Origin: Filimonas lacunae
GTDB lineage: Bacteria; Bacteroidota; Bacteroidia; Chitinophagales; Chitinophagaceae
Reading direction: 5' to 3'
Assembly (NCBI RefSeq): GCF_002355595.1
Contig: NZ_AP017422.1
Span: 6,576,823 to 6,640,822 of the forward strand
Length of the DNA: 64,000 nt
The notes beneath the pieces were generated by a model. That model searched no databases, had not been told where the DNA came from, and worked only from the letters and a program-made list of their open reading frames with translations. Positions 11,501 through 19,295 of this stretch are shown here, piece after piece; the stretch's first letter is position 1; every line of letters begins with the position of its first letter. A program made the position numbers and the translations under genes.

Positions 11501-14500
11501 CATAAGAGGTGGATGTTTTGGTAGTATCTGTAATGATGGTACTCCTACGAATAATATTGCTATCGGCATTATTAATCAGCTGTACGCCATAGCCATAAGT
11601 TCCGGAGCCGATGGCATTTACTACCAGGCTATCAAAAATGATATGCTTGATATTACGCAGTTTAATAACTGCACGTTCTTCCGAAACCGAACTGCTATAT
11701 TTAATGGTATTGCCATTTCCTTTAAAAGTAACGGTATTAATAGCAGTAGCGCCTTTTACAGGACCACTCATTAGCAATTGCTCCTGGTAATCGCCGCTGT
11801 TAGGCGCAACTTCAAACACAATAGGGCCTGCGATACCACAGCTTAAAGCAGTATAGGCATCATTGAAACTGTGGTAGTTGCCACTGCCCGTAGGAAGCGC
11901 TTTATTAATAGTATAGGTACCTGCTGGCAGGAAAGGAGAAACGCTGATAGGCACGGCATTGGAAACAGAAGTTGCCGCACCGCAGGTTACCACTACACGG
12001 TAATACTGCAACACTCCTGTTGTAGTAAGATCAAGTGTAGGAGTAGGCAACGCACTACCCAGGTTGGTGTAAGTGCCGGTTTCGGTAGCACTGTATTGCC
12101 ACTGGTAGGTTTGACCATAGCCGGAAGAGTTGCCGGTTAAATCAATATACAGTTTGGTATCCTGACAAATGCCGTTAGTAGAAGGTGTTGCTGTGCCTGC
12201 TGTAGCAGCGGCACAGCCCGCTGTAGTAAATTCCAGCGCACCTGCATCGGGGGTTGCTGCATTACGGTTTACATTATTAATATCTGTGGTAATAGCCACA
12301 TTGGTACCTATGTTATCGATAGAAGAATTGGCAGGCGTTAAATTGCCAGCCGCTGCATTTACAAACAAAGGATCTGCCGAAAGCGAATGCGCATCCTGCC
12401 CGGCAGCTGCTGCAAAATCAGATACAAATAATTTACGTTGCCCGTTCACCATACCTACCTGGTTGGTTTCGCTGCGGGTAACATAATATACGTTGTGGTC
12501 GCCGCTGTTGGCAGAACCATCCACAAAAGAGATAGCCGTTTTAGGCATAATCCCTGTGCGGGTAATAGAAATAATATTGTTATTGAATTTAACACCGCTG
12601 GCCCCTTCCTGGTAATAACCAATGATGGGGTTGGTGCTGGCAACAGCCGAGCCATCGCCATCTAAAGAAATAGTATTGTGGTAAAAAAATACGCTTTGCG
12701 AATTCAGGTTGTAAATACCATACAGGCTACCACCACCATTTACATTGTAAATAAGGTTATTGCTTATGATGTTTTCTAATGAACCTATGGCGTTAGCCGT
12801 AGTTAAGTTGATACCATAAAAAGTAACATCCGGACTACCTCCGTCAAAGAAATGGCTGATCTTGTTTTTGCTGATCACCATTTTGGTGTTCAGATTGGTA
12901 ATATAAATACCACTGATGCCCGACCAGTAGCTACTGGTAAGCCTTGCATCACGGGTGATGGTATTACCTTCTATTAAAGAGTTGAAAGAATAGGATACAT
13001 AAATAGCAGCTGTATAAAAGTCTTTAATGATATTACCCTTAATAGAGTTGTTGCCATTGGCATTATCATAACTGCCAGACAGGGCAATACCGTAGTAACC
13101 ACCGGTAATAGTATTGTTAGAAAAAGTATTATTATCACAAAACGCATCACCTGAAGCAGTGGGGTTGGTAGCGGATGAACTTACAGAGATACCAATATGG
13201 CTATTGCTGCCGGAAGTAGTATTCACCGTAATATTACAACCATTAATCACGTTAAAATCGGCATCGTTGGTTAACAGCACACCGTAGCTGTAACTGCTTC
13301 CGGTAGCAACGATGTTAATATTATTGAACGTAAAATAATCTGCACCGTCCAGTTTAATCACCGCACGATCAGCATTTTGGCTGGCGGCATAGGTAAGCGC
13401 TACACCATTACCGTTAAAGGTAACCGTGTTGGTTGCTGACATACCGGTGATATTTTTAAAAATCAATTGTTCGTTATAAGGATTGCTGCCTGCATCTACA
13501 TTAAACACCACTGGCCCGCCAATTCCGCAACGAATAGCGTTATATGCATCGGTAAAAGAACGGAAGTTGGTAGTGCTGGCAGGAATTTTATTATTGATGG
13601 TATAAGTGCCGGAGAACGCACCGGGTACAATCACCTGCACGGGTGCAGATGTGGCAGTGCCTCCATTGGCACAGGTAACCACCGCACGATACCAGTTGCT
13701 GGCTGTTTGAGTTAATGTTTGTGTGGCAGAGGTAGCCCCGCTGATATCGCTAAAGCTGGTATTGTTGGGTGATGATTGCCACTGATAGGTTAAACCCGTA
13801 GCGGTAGAAGCGCCAGGTAAATTTACATGGAAGGTTTCGCCAGAGCACAGGCTGGCAATATCGGTAGCTGCTGTTCCGGCAACCAGGCTGGCGCTGGAAC
13901 AAGGCGGCGCGGCTGACCAGTTAAAAATAACATTGGGCCTGCTGGTTTGTGTGCCTCTTTCATCCGTAGCAGGAATGCCACATTGAGGGCCATTAAAGTC
14001 TTCACCATAGGTTCTTGAACCGTTAAAGGTTAAACCCGTTGTCCATTCTACCAGCCTGTTGGCGCTGGTTAACATAGACTCAGACTGATCGTTACAGACT
14101 TCGATGATAATATTGTCGGCCCCGTTCCAGAAAAACGGAGAGCTTAATGTAAAGGAGTTTACACCTAATACAGGCATATAACTGGCAGAAGTGTAAATAA
14201 CATTACTGGCTGTTGCCCAACCGGTAGTGCTTAATGAGCTGGCCGTGGTGGCGCCAATTTTAATGGTCATATTCTCTTCCGCAGAAAGCGCAGCATCGTA
14301 ATACATACCCAGATCCAGCACGGTAAACTTAATTGCATTAATGGTTCCTGCAGTCATACCTGCTGCCGTCATTTCCGATGCACGGTACAGGAATTGTGTT
14401 CTGGTAGAATGCGAGGCGTCTGCAAAAGGGGTGGGATACTCCCAGTCGGAGTTAGAAGTTGTGCCCGTTCCTATTTTAGTATCCACCTGTGCCTGAACAG

Positions 14501-14567
14501 GTTTGATAGAGAGTAACAGTAAAAATGTTAAAAAAGTAACATAAATAACGTTCTTACAATTCTGCAT
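5583..14567 (-). CDS. Giant surface adhesin (2994 aa): three Ig-like/beta-helix units, IgGFc-like domain, PKD/Fn3, CHU C-terminal domain
   Basis: A signal peptide (1-26, ending PVQAQ) leads into a beta-sandwich region (to about 215). Three copies of an approximately 550-residue unit follow (about 220-785, 786-1355, 1355-1930). Each has an Ig-like domain with a YQWQ or YVWQ core and paired Cys, then the phrase TINK/SIAN..F.SF..A, then a right-handed parallel beta-helix rich in NN.I..N. rungs. Residues 2090-2480 form an IgGFc-binding-like domain (TRFWVPYALGAEIDSLNVYV, NTTVEITPSVPTYAGRKAG). PKD-like and Ig-like domains come next, then Fn3 (about 2820-2905) and the type B sorting domain (TGFTPNGDGLNDVFIIRGG to the end). 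It is first in the operon and divergent from a sensor kinase gene. Predicted to be exported by the type IX system and displayed or released; substrate unknown. Confidence 0.9.
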   Translation of the reverse strand: MQNCKNVIYVTFLTFLLLLSIKPVQAQVDTKIGTGTTSNSDWEYPTPFADASHSTRTQFLYRASEMTAAGMTAGTINAIKFTVLDLGMYYDAALSAEENMTIKIGATTASSLSTTGWATASNVIYTSASYMPVLGVNSFTLSSPFFWNGADNIIIEVCNDQSESMLTSANRLVEWTTGLTFNGSRTYGEDFNGPQCGIPATDERGTQTSRPNVIFNWSAAPPCSSASLVAGTAATDIASLCSGETFHVNLPGASTATGLTYQWQSSPNNTSFSDISGATSATQTLTQTASNWYRAVVTCANGGTATSAPVQVIVPGAFSGTYTINNKIPASTTNFRSFTDAYNAIRCGIGGPVVFNVDAGSNPYNEQLIFKNITGMSATNTVTFNGNGVALTYAASQNADRAVIKLDGADYFTFNNINIVATGSSYSYGVLLTNDADFNVINGCNITVNTTSGSNSHIGISVSSSATNPTASGDAFCDNNTFSNNTITGGYYGIALSGSYDNANGNNSIKGNIIKDFYTAAIYVSYSFNSLIEGNTITRDARLTSSYWSGISGIYITNLNTKMVISKNKISHFFDGGSPDVTFYGINLTTANAIGSLENIISNNLIYNVNGGGSLYGIYNLNSQSVFFYHNTISLDGDGSAVASTNPIIGYYQEGASGVKFNNNIISITRTGIMPKTAISFVDGSANSGDHNVYYVTRSETNQVGMVNGQRKLFVSDFAAAAGQDAHSLSADPLFVNAAAGNLTPANSSIDNIGTNVAITTDINNVNRNAATPDAGALEFTTAGCAAATAGTATPSTNGICQDTKLYIDLTGNSSGYGQTYQWQYSATETGTYTNLGSALPTPTLDLTTTGVLQYYRVVVTCGAATSVSNAVPISVSPFLPAGTYTINKALPTGSGNYHSFNDAYTALSCGIAGPIVFEVAPNSGDYQEQLLMSGPVKGATAINTVTFKGNGNTIKYSSSVSEERAVIKLRNIKHIIFDSLVVNAIGSGTYGYGVQLINNADSNIIRRSTIITDTTKTSTSYVGIVLSAMDDDPLAEYDVDGHSARSHDNLFEKNTIMGGYYGITVVGAPYYDPVYRNRILNNKILNFYSTGIYCDAVISFTIEGNTISRPTRNTVTSFTGIRMANTVGDVHINANTITNPFGGNPASTSTFYGFYLDYVSEQDDTYTNWITNNIIYNVNGEGPQYGLYYNWGRFVRIYHNTFSLDNRASNSSSVTCGIYTVNTGEVYFRNNIVNIVRGGAGSKYAEYIASSEEAPLRADKNNLYVSSDGGNNYIGYFSGARATLAEWRDIAKNDYASTTLNPVFTNAAAGDLTPTIAPLDNTGTPLSVVNDILGTTRSTTTPDVGAYEFTVPGCADVITAGTADATPRTGICMGTKIKFTLTGNTVNGNQRYVWQEATTETGTYTNMGDTSFVPELTIPVYKSNYYRCVIICGSKTATSTSVKIDLNAAFPAGVYSIANTGTADFSSFASAVSAMSCGITGAVTFNVAPGTYNEKVTFKAIPGASDVSRVTFQAANGDATSVKVSAPGTSDSNYVVLFDTASFITFKTMSVINTGTSFIKVIELKGAASSDSIANCIVTGVATTNTAEAGSVIYSNSFTGKKLTLAGNTIINGARGIHIAGTTSKRGVNVTIAGNTVQSFYQYGIYTNYSDTISVSDNIVPLAIPFSPAANTAFYGIYTSNSAAYQLSKNRVTITSTATTSSVAYGIYTTVCTANTAEPGKIEGNLVNAVGGNTASLYGIYNATTTYLQFKNNVISIKTAAANSYGWYITTSAAARAYNNSIQSTATSATNNFAAYINNTTSSYQAYLRNNIFTHAGGGRALRIGNAGYTNSDYNMLYSSGTVLAQVGSTTYNSLSAWQTATDIDRNSIVYAPAFTSDATLSPNISAPGVWAMHGRGVQIENNNYDFNGNVRPVTLKEGVPDLGAYEFLPTSLPPAAVATPAVPAANTQQVFTFGTDVVSIINWGATVPAGAVTLRRYSGIQPTGLPIGTDFMYFYVDADVPAAGAYSYSIKQPYFASWRGYIDNESRIRFGKTDAANVWSVEANSSVDIDANVISADNLSFLDKYSGLTNASIKSPYADVDSVRTDSSNMGTRFWVPYALGAEIDSLNVYVGGADTDADIVVKINGTTWIRNYHVPAHTFVLTDAIPNSGNSSALLTGEGWSDRGISIESNVAVAAYAYARGQGMGASMLMPAGIYGYEYYPTIYKQNIIGGDHTWISVIADYDNTTVEITPSVPTYAGRKAGVPFAVTLQRGEIYTLWGAAKSAFEGFDLSGTKIRAITNTDGSCAPVAVFSGAYDGFVNVCNPDSYFTPPFSDYMWVQNTPVQAWGTSYLTAPLPSRDDIAVGLPTVYRIAVKDATTIVKVNGVVQSTLENGYYTHVSSTADYIEASQPVMVTQMMASDNYECNIQSTMPDMTVLVPLNQGIRKAEFVRMKGNNNIADNYLNVIVPTEGVSSLFIDGSNTFDLTYPHPNKPGYTVVVKRWVGADAVDSIRSTYPVQAMLLGRSIYGGAYSYTVGAVINNLQTMPGITNVYDSSGNYSAYTCVGTPFHISIRLAVKPDVLTWKLSEITNITPAADVVQYGPVEDSTTVIDGKTYYAYSLPGEYVFSQTGVYKIPVSFEHSSIGSCNHTAQTKLPVTVKGKPQVSFTVNYTGCQSDIAYFHPTASNESNSPVKYWKWNINDTVLTEQEPAYQLINNTITADTTYAVKLLAISEDGCVADAANNVTVKPEVQLAVDNDSVATCSNSTVSFAVTAPATGVTYNWYAAETGGAPVHTGATYSFAAPATNTYIYLEAVNTNGCTTAPRLRLVVTSFATLAIPVVIVDSAGVNVVRFAWASVTDAIGYEVSIDGGATWTTPSSGSTGLTHTVAGLLPGKEVTILVRAIAALPCRNATSTAVTGATIMDQIFAATGFTPNGDGLNDVFIIRGGVISSMHLAIFNQWGEKIFETNNKEEGWKGDYKGQIQPSGVYMYVANIVLVDGSSITKKGSVNLVR

Positions 14568-14782
14568 AATATTCCCAGTTAGTGTTGGTAATTGCCAAAA
14601 GAAGTGTTGGTGGCTATTTCATGGGTTGCAACAGATTTTACACCAGTGGTAAAATTATCCAGTGTATCTGACGAAGTTGTAATTGGAAACATTCAAATAA
14701 AAAAATGAATGTAAACCCCTATTTTAGTGCCTGCTACCTCCCCAATTATGAAAAATGCCGCTGAGAAAACGGATATATAAAA

Positions 14783-16822
14783 ATGTGGCATATGAAGTGG
14801 ATTTGTACAAAACCTTGGCTATGGGCAGCCAAAAGCTGGATAGGCATGCTTTTGCTGCTATCGGGTTCTGTAGTATATGCACAGGATTTTATTGTTAACC
14901 CTACAGAACGAACCGATACCAACCTGATTAAAAGCTATCTCAAAAAATCGAAAGACTTTTTGGATACCCATCCGGACAGTAGTTATTACTATCTGAACCA
15001 GGCTATGATAAAAAGCTATACTGCCAATTACAGCAAAGGCATTATCGGTTCGCTTACCGAGCTGGCTGCTTTTCACTTTGGCAGCAGCACCGACCTGTCT
15101 ATTAAGTACGGCAATATGGCTATGGTAGAATACTATGCCCGAAACTCGCCCAACTTTAATAATGTACTGTACCGGCTTTACAACATACTGGCCAAGGCGT
15201 ACGAAACCAAAGGCTTAATAGATTCATCGGCCCGCTATTTCTACCTGATGAACGATGTAATAGAGGATGGTAAAATTCCGGCCAAATCGTACTTCGCTTT
15301 ATCCTTATACACCCAGCTGGCCTTCTTCTGGTTGAACACCAACTGGGACATTAACGGTGGGTATATTGAACCAACCCAGTATTTTATTAATAAAGCGCGG
15401 ATAGCCGATGAAGGTACCCGCGACAGTATTTCCGATCTCAATTTTGTTACCTACGCCCTGCAAGGGGCTTATTATTACAGCATAGGCAATTACGATTCTT
15501 CCTTGTATTGCCAGCAGGAATACATGCGGCTGCGTGTAAAACATAAATTAAACAACGCCACCTGGGATGCTGCCACGTACCTGAACATTGCCGAATGCTA
15601 CATGTACCTGAACCAGCCAGCCAAAGCACTGGAATACATTCATAAAGAACTGGCGCTGAAAGAAGCACTGGCCAGTAATGTACGTTACCTGGCCCTGGGT
15701 TACTTAGCATTGTCCAAAGCTTACTTTATGCAAAAAGACTTTGGCCGCAGCGTAGCTACTTTTGAGAATGTATGGACCATGTACGACCCTGCCGATTTCC
15801 AGGGCCGTGAAATGATTGAAGCCTGTGGCACCGCTGCCGATGCCTATGCAGGCATGGGCAACCTGGCAAAAGCACTGGAATACAAAAACACTTATATACG
15901 CCTGAAAGACAGCCTGATGAAAAGCGATAAGGTGGATATGGTAAACAGGCTGCAAATTAAATACCGCATCAGCGAAAAAGATAAAGCACTGGCCCAGCAA
16001 AAGCTGGCCACTACACAAGCCGAAAACAGTGTGCGCCAGCGTAATATATGGATTGCGGGCATTTCTGTGCTTACCCTGGCCATTGCCGCCCTGTTTGTGT
16101 TATGGCAAAGAAACAACCGCCAGAAGCAACACCTGCAACAGGAAAAAATAAACAGCTTTCAGCAGCAAATAGAAATTGCACAACTAAATGCTACCATTGA
16201 AGGCGAAGAGCGCGAACGCTCGCGCATTGCCCGTGAGCTGCACGATGGCATTGGTGGCCTGATGGCGGGTGCGCGTATGAACTTTGAGATGATTAAGAAA
16301 ACACATCACCTCGAAAACGAAAAGGATTACCAGGATGGCCTGCATTTGCTGGAAGAAGCTTCCAGCGAGTTGCGCAAAACGGCCCACAACATGATGCCGG
16401 AAATTCTGTTGCAGGAAGGCCTGGTAGTAGCTGTGGAATACTTTTGCAGTAAGGTGGCCAGTAACAGCCCTACCCGCATCTTTTTTCAAACCTCGGGCAC
16501 AGTGCGCTCCTTTAACCCACAGTTTGAGCTTACTATTTACAGAACCATACAAGAGCTGGTACACAATATTCTAAAACACTCCAAAGCCACAGAAGCTTTA
16601 GTACAAATGGGCTTTAGCGATACCATTTTTGATGTAACCGTAGAAGATAACGGTATAGGCATGCCATCTGATATTATGGAAACCGCCAAAGGCATGGGTT
16701 TAAAAAGTATTGCCGACCGCATAAAAGCTTTAAACGGAAGGCTGGAAATACAAAACTTACCCGATAGTGGTACAAGTATTTATATTGAAGTAAGTTTGGA
16801 GCAGCAAAACCAGGCTTCGTAA
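14783..16822 (+). CDS. Sensor histidine kinase, DesK/NarX type (HisKA_3) with periplasmic TPR region
   Basis: 679 aa. After an N-terminal signal or anchor segment (WIGMLLLLSGSVVYAQ) comes a helical TPR region (about 35-390, e.g. PAKALEYIHKELALKEALA). One transmembrane helix follows (about 413-435, IWIAGISVLTLAIAALFVLW), then a coiled coil. The HisKA_3 dimerisation box ERSRIARELHDGIGG carries the phosphorylatable His (near 484). The HATPase_c domain has the N-box ELVHNILKHSKA and G-box VEDNGIGMP/GMGLKSIADR. It shares the overlapping ATGA with the response regulator gene, so the two are translated together and form a two-component pair. It is transcribed away from the adhesin operon across 215 bp, so control of that operon is possible but untested. 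The signal sensed is unknown. Confidence 0.93.
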   Translation: MWHMKWICTKPWLWAAKSWIGMLLLLSGSVVYAQDFIVNPTERTDTNLIKSYLKKSKDFLDTHPDSSYYYLNQAMIKSYTANYSKGIIGSLTELAAFHFGSSTDLSIKYGNMAMVEYYARNSPNFNNVLYRLYNILAKAYETKGLIDSSARYFYLMNDVIEDGKIPAKSYFALSLYTQLAFFWLNTNWDINGGYIEPTQYFINKARIADEGTRDSISDLNFVTYALQGAYYYSIGNYDSSLYCQQEYMRLRVKHKLNNATWDAATYLNIAECYMYLNQPAKALEYIHKELALKEALASNVRYLALGYLALSKAYFMQKDFGRSVATFENVWTMYDPADFQGREMIEACGTAADAYAGMGNLAKALEYKNTYIRLKDSLMKSDKVDMVNRLQIKYRISEKDKALAQQKLATTQAENSVRQRNIWIAGISVLTLAIAALFVLWQRNNRQKQHLQQEKINSFQQQIEIAQLNATIEGEERERSRIARELHDGIGGLMAGARMNFEMIKKTHHLENEKDYQDGLHLLEEASSELRKTAHNMMPEILLQEGLVVAVEYFCSKVASNSPTRIFFQTSGTVRSFNPQFELTIYRTIQELVHNILKHSKATEALVQMGFSDTIFDVTVEDNGIGMPSDIMETAKGMGLKSIADRIKALNGRLEIQNLPDSGTSIYIEVSLEQQNQAS

Positions 16823-17442
16823 TGATTAAAGTAGCAATTGCCGACGACCATTTCATTGTTTTAAACGGCGTTCAGAAAATTCTGGCTTCCACTAACGACA
16901 TCACATTAACAGGTAGTTATAAGAATGGCGATCTACTGATAGACGCTTTAAAACTGGAGCAACCTGATGTGCTGCTATTGGATATTCAGATGCCTGGTAA
17001 GAACGGAATTGAGCTGGCCGGGATCATTTCTAAAAAATATCCGGCCATAAAAATCATTGCGCTTACCAATGTAGATGTGCTGGTGCAGGTAAAGAAAATG
17101 TTGAAACAGGGATGCATGGGCTACCTGTTGAAAGACGTAGAACCAGACATATTATTAAAAGCGATATATACAGTAAACTCCGGCGAGCAGTTCATTTATG
17201 AAGAGCTTAAGAAGCAATTGATCAACAAAATGACATTTTCGGCCAGCGAAAAGCTCATCACCCGCCGGGAAAAGGAAATTTTACAATTGATTACCGAAGA
17301 GTATACCAATCCCGAAATAGCAGCAAAGCTGCATATTAGCCCTCACACTGTAGAAAATCATCGCAATCACCTGTTACAAAAGCTGGGTGTAAAAAACACG
17401 GCAGGCTTAGTAAAAGCGGCTATAGAACAAGGTTTGGTGTAA
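16822..17442 (+). CDS. LuxR/NarL-family response regulator
   Basis: 206 aa. The receiver domain (1-120) has the acidic pair D8-D9, the phospho-acceptor Asp in LLLDIQMPGKNG (about D54), a Thr in the IALTNVD motif and the conserved Lys in GYLLKDVEPD. The C-terminal GerE/LuxR helix-turn-helix (about 142-206) contains LITRREKEILQLI, NPEIAAKLHISPHTVENH and KLGVKNTAGLVKAA. The start codon overlaps the stop of the upstream kinase gene, a normal arrangement for a cognate pair. Target promoters cannot be read from sequence; the nearest candidates are the divergent adhesin operon and its own operon. Confidence 0.95.
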   Translation: MIKVAIADDHFIVLNGVQKILASTNDITLTGSYKNGDLLIDALKLEQPDVLLLDIQMPGKNGIELAGIISKKYPAIKIIALTNVDVLVQVKKMLKQGCMGYLLKDVEPDILLKAIYTVNSGEQFIYEELKKQLINKMTFSASEKLITRREKEILQLITEEYTNPEIAAKLHISPHTVENHRNHLLQKLGVKNTAGLVKAAIEQGLV

Positions 17443-17498
17443 TTAAAACCACCAATAAGTTGTATATTCCGTTTTTACTATCAAGCTTATTTTGTTCG

Positions 17499-18089
17499 AT
17501 GGCACGTATCAAGACTGACAAAGATGTAACGCGCAGGGAAGTGATTACCAAAGCCGCAGCCAGCCTGTTTAGGGAGAAAGGCTATAAGGCAGCCAGCATG
17601 CGCGACCTGGCCGTAAAAGTGGGTGTAGAAGCTGCAAGCTTATATAACCACATTCGCTCCAAAACCGAGTTGCTGCACGATGTATGCTTTAACATTGCCA
17701 ATTTATATTGGGAGCATATGGGCCAGGTAGAAACTTCAACTGCTACTGCCCATGAAAAGGTAGAAAGATTGCTTCGTTTTCACATTCACCAGATGGTTGA
17801 CAATTATGAAGAGGTATATGTAAGTGACCGCGAATGGCGTCACCTGGCAGAGCCTTATCTTTCTAATTATAAAAACCAGCGCCGCAATTACCGCAAGCGT
17901 TTTGCAGCCATTATTGAAAAGGGCATTGATCAAAACGAGTTTAAACAAATAGACGCTCCTACTGCCGTATTAATTATGCTGCACGCGGTGAGCGGTATAG
18001 ACTCGTGGCATCGCTCGCGCGAAAAAATAAGCGCAGAAGCCCTGGAAGAGAATATGGTTACGTTGCTGATAGAAGGGCTGAAAAAATAA
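17499..18089 (+). CDS. TetR/AcrR-family repressor, candidate PaaR-type regulator
   Basis: 196 aa from the ATG at 17499. An upstream TTG in the same frame would add 13 hydrophobic residues that do not fit the family, so the ATG is preferred. The N-terminal HTH is clear (RREVITKAAASLFREKGYKA, SMRDLAVKVGVEAASLYNHI), followed by an all-helical ligand domain. It sits 57 bp after the response regulator and 61 bp before paaE. In many Bacteroidota a TetR gene of this kind is found beside paa genes, and known PaaR-type repressors respond to phenylacetyl-CoA; this role is inferred from position only. A possible operator lies in the paaA promoter at 63265-63278. Confidence 0.85.
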   Translation: MARIKTDKDVTRREVITKAAASLFREKGYKAASMRDLAVKVGVEAASLYNHIRSKTELLHDVCFNIANLYWEHMGQVETSTATAHEKVERLLRFHIHQMVDNYEEVYVSDREWRHLAEPYLSNYKNQRRNYRKRFAAIIEKGIDQNEFKQIDAPTAVLIMLHAVSGIDSWHRSREKISAEALEENMVTLLIEGLKK

Positions 18090-18150
18090 GTTTGCCGGCC
18101 TCTTGCTATTGCTTGCTAATGACTTCTAACTTTTGAATTTACCTTGCCAC

Positions 18151-19227
18151 ATGTCTGTACACTTTGAGAAACTTCGCATAAAAGATATTCGCAAAGAAAC
18201 TTCCGATTGCGTATCCATTGCCTTTGATGTGCCTGAACCACTACATTCAGCATTTCAATACAAACAAGGACAATACATTACCCTTCGCAGTTATTTGCAT
18301 AATGAAGAATTAAGGCGCAGCTATAGCCTGTGCAGTGCCCCTTACGAAAAGGAATGGCGCATTGCTGTAAAGAAAACCCCGGGCGGCCTGTTTTCGGCCT
18401 ATGCCAACGACCAATTAAAGCCGGGCGATGTACTGGATGTAATGCCGCCTATGGGCCGGTTTTACACCGAAGTAAATGCCACCCACAAAAAGCGATATGT
18501 GTTGGTAGCCGCTGGCAGTGGCATTACCCCGGTTATTTCCATTCTTAAAACCATTTTACATAGCGAGCCCGATAGCGAATGCACCTTAGTATATGGCAAC
18601 CGCAACCGGCACTCCATTGTATTCAGGGAAGAACTGGAAGCACTGAAGAATAAGTATATCAGCCGTTTTCGTCTCATTCACATTCTCAGTCGCGAAATAA
18701 CCGATGCCACCATCAACACCGGCCGCATAGATGCCATTAAATGCGACGAACTGTTTACCCGCATGGTGAGCACACAGGCCGATGAATACTTCATTTGCGG
18801 CCCCGAAGAAATGACCTTGTGCGTAAAAGAATTCCTGCTACAGAAAGACGTTGACAGCCATCACATTCACCTGGAACTGTTTACCGCCGGCAATGCCCAA
18901 AAACGCAATGCCCAGGCCAAAGCATCTGCCGACAACAACGAACCCGCCAGCCGCGTTACCGTAAAACTGGATGGCCGCAGCTTCGACTTCGATCTTTCCT
19001 ATAACAGTGACAACATATTAGACGCAGCCCTGCATCACGGCGCCGACCTGCCCTACAGCTGCAAAGGCGGCGTTTGCTGCACCTGCCGCGCCAAACTGGT
19101 AGAGGGTGAAGTAGACATGGAAGTGAACTATGCACTGGAAGCAGAGGAAGTAGCGCAAGGCTATATCCTAACCTGCCAGTCGCATCCGAAGAGCGAGCGT
19201 GTAGTGGTGGATTTTGATGTGAATTAA
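18151..19227 (+). CDS. paaE: Phenylacetyl-CoA 1,2-epoxidase subunit E, FAD/2Fe-2S reductase
   Basis: 358 aa from the ATG at 18151 (a TTG start six codons upstream is possible but less likely). It has an FAD-binding domain (GQYITLRSYL, RRSYSLCSAP near residue 55) and an NAD(P)H-binding domain (LVAAGSGITPVISILKTIL; FICGPEEM). The C-terminal plant-type [2Fe-2S] ferredoxin has YSCKGGVCCTCRAKL and LTCQSHP supplying four Cys. It passes electrons from NADPH to the di-iron PaaAC epoxidase, the committed step of aerobic phenylacetate degradation. The remaining epoxidase genes are 40 kb away (paaABCD, 60.6-63.2 kb) on the other strand, so the pathway is split. Alternative: a generic ferredoxin reductase, but domain order and length match PaaE well. 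Confidence 0.88.
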   Translation: MSVHFEKLRIKDIRKETSDCVSIAFDVPEPLHSAFQYKQGQYITLRSYLHNEELRRSYSLCSAPYEKEWRIAVKKTPGGLFSAYANDQLKPGDVLDVMPPMGRFYTEVNATHKKRYVLVAAGSGITPVISILKTILHSEPDSECTLVYGNRNRHSIVFREELEALKNKYISRFRLIHILSREITDATINTGRIDAIKCDELFTRMVSTQADEYFICGPEEMTLCVKEFLLQKDVDSHHIHLELFTAGNAQKRNAQAKASADNNEPASRVTVKLDGRSFDFDLSYNSDNILDAALHHGADLPYSCKGGVCCTCRAKLVEGEVDMEVNYALEAEEVAQGYILTCQSHPKSERVVVDFDVN

Positions 19228-19255
19228 TTACTTCTCATAGCCCTAAACAGGGACA

Positions 19256-19295
19256 AAAGAAAGGGCCTTTAGTTATAACTAAAGGCCCTTTCTTT
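19256..19295. terminator. Bidirectional intrinsic terminator between paaE and rng
   Basis: A perfect 40-bp inverted repeat (20-bp arms centred on AGTTATAACT) with A-rich 5' and T-rich 3' edges, lying between two convergent genes. It ends exactly at the rng stop codon, so it can stop transcription from both sides. Confidence 0.85.

Noticed and set aside
5857-13715. Many long frames opposite and inside the giant adhesin
   Set aside because: By-products of Thr/Ala/Gly-rich codons in the adhesin; no family features.
15241-16564. Minus-strand frames opposite the sensor kinase
   Set aside because: Shadows of the kinase gene, which shows every expected motif.
18133-18150. TTG start for PaaE
   Set aside because: The ATG at 18151 gives the normal PaaE N-terminus and sits after a promoter-like TACCTTGC box.
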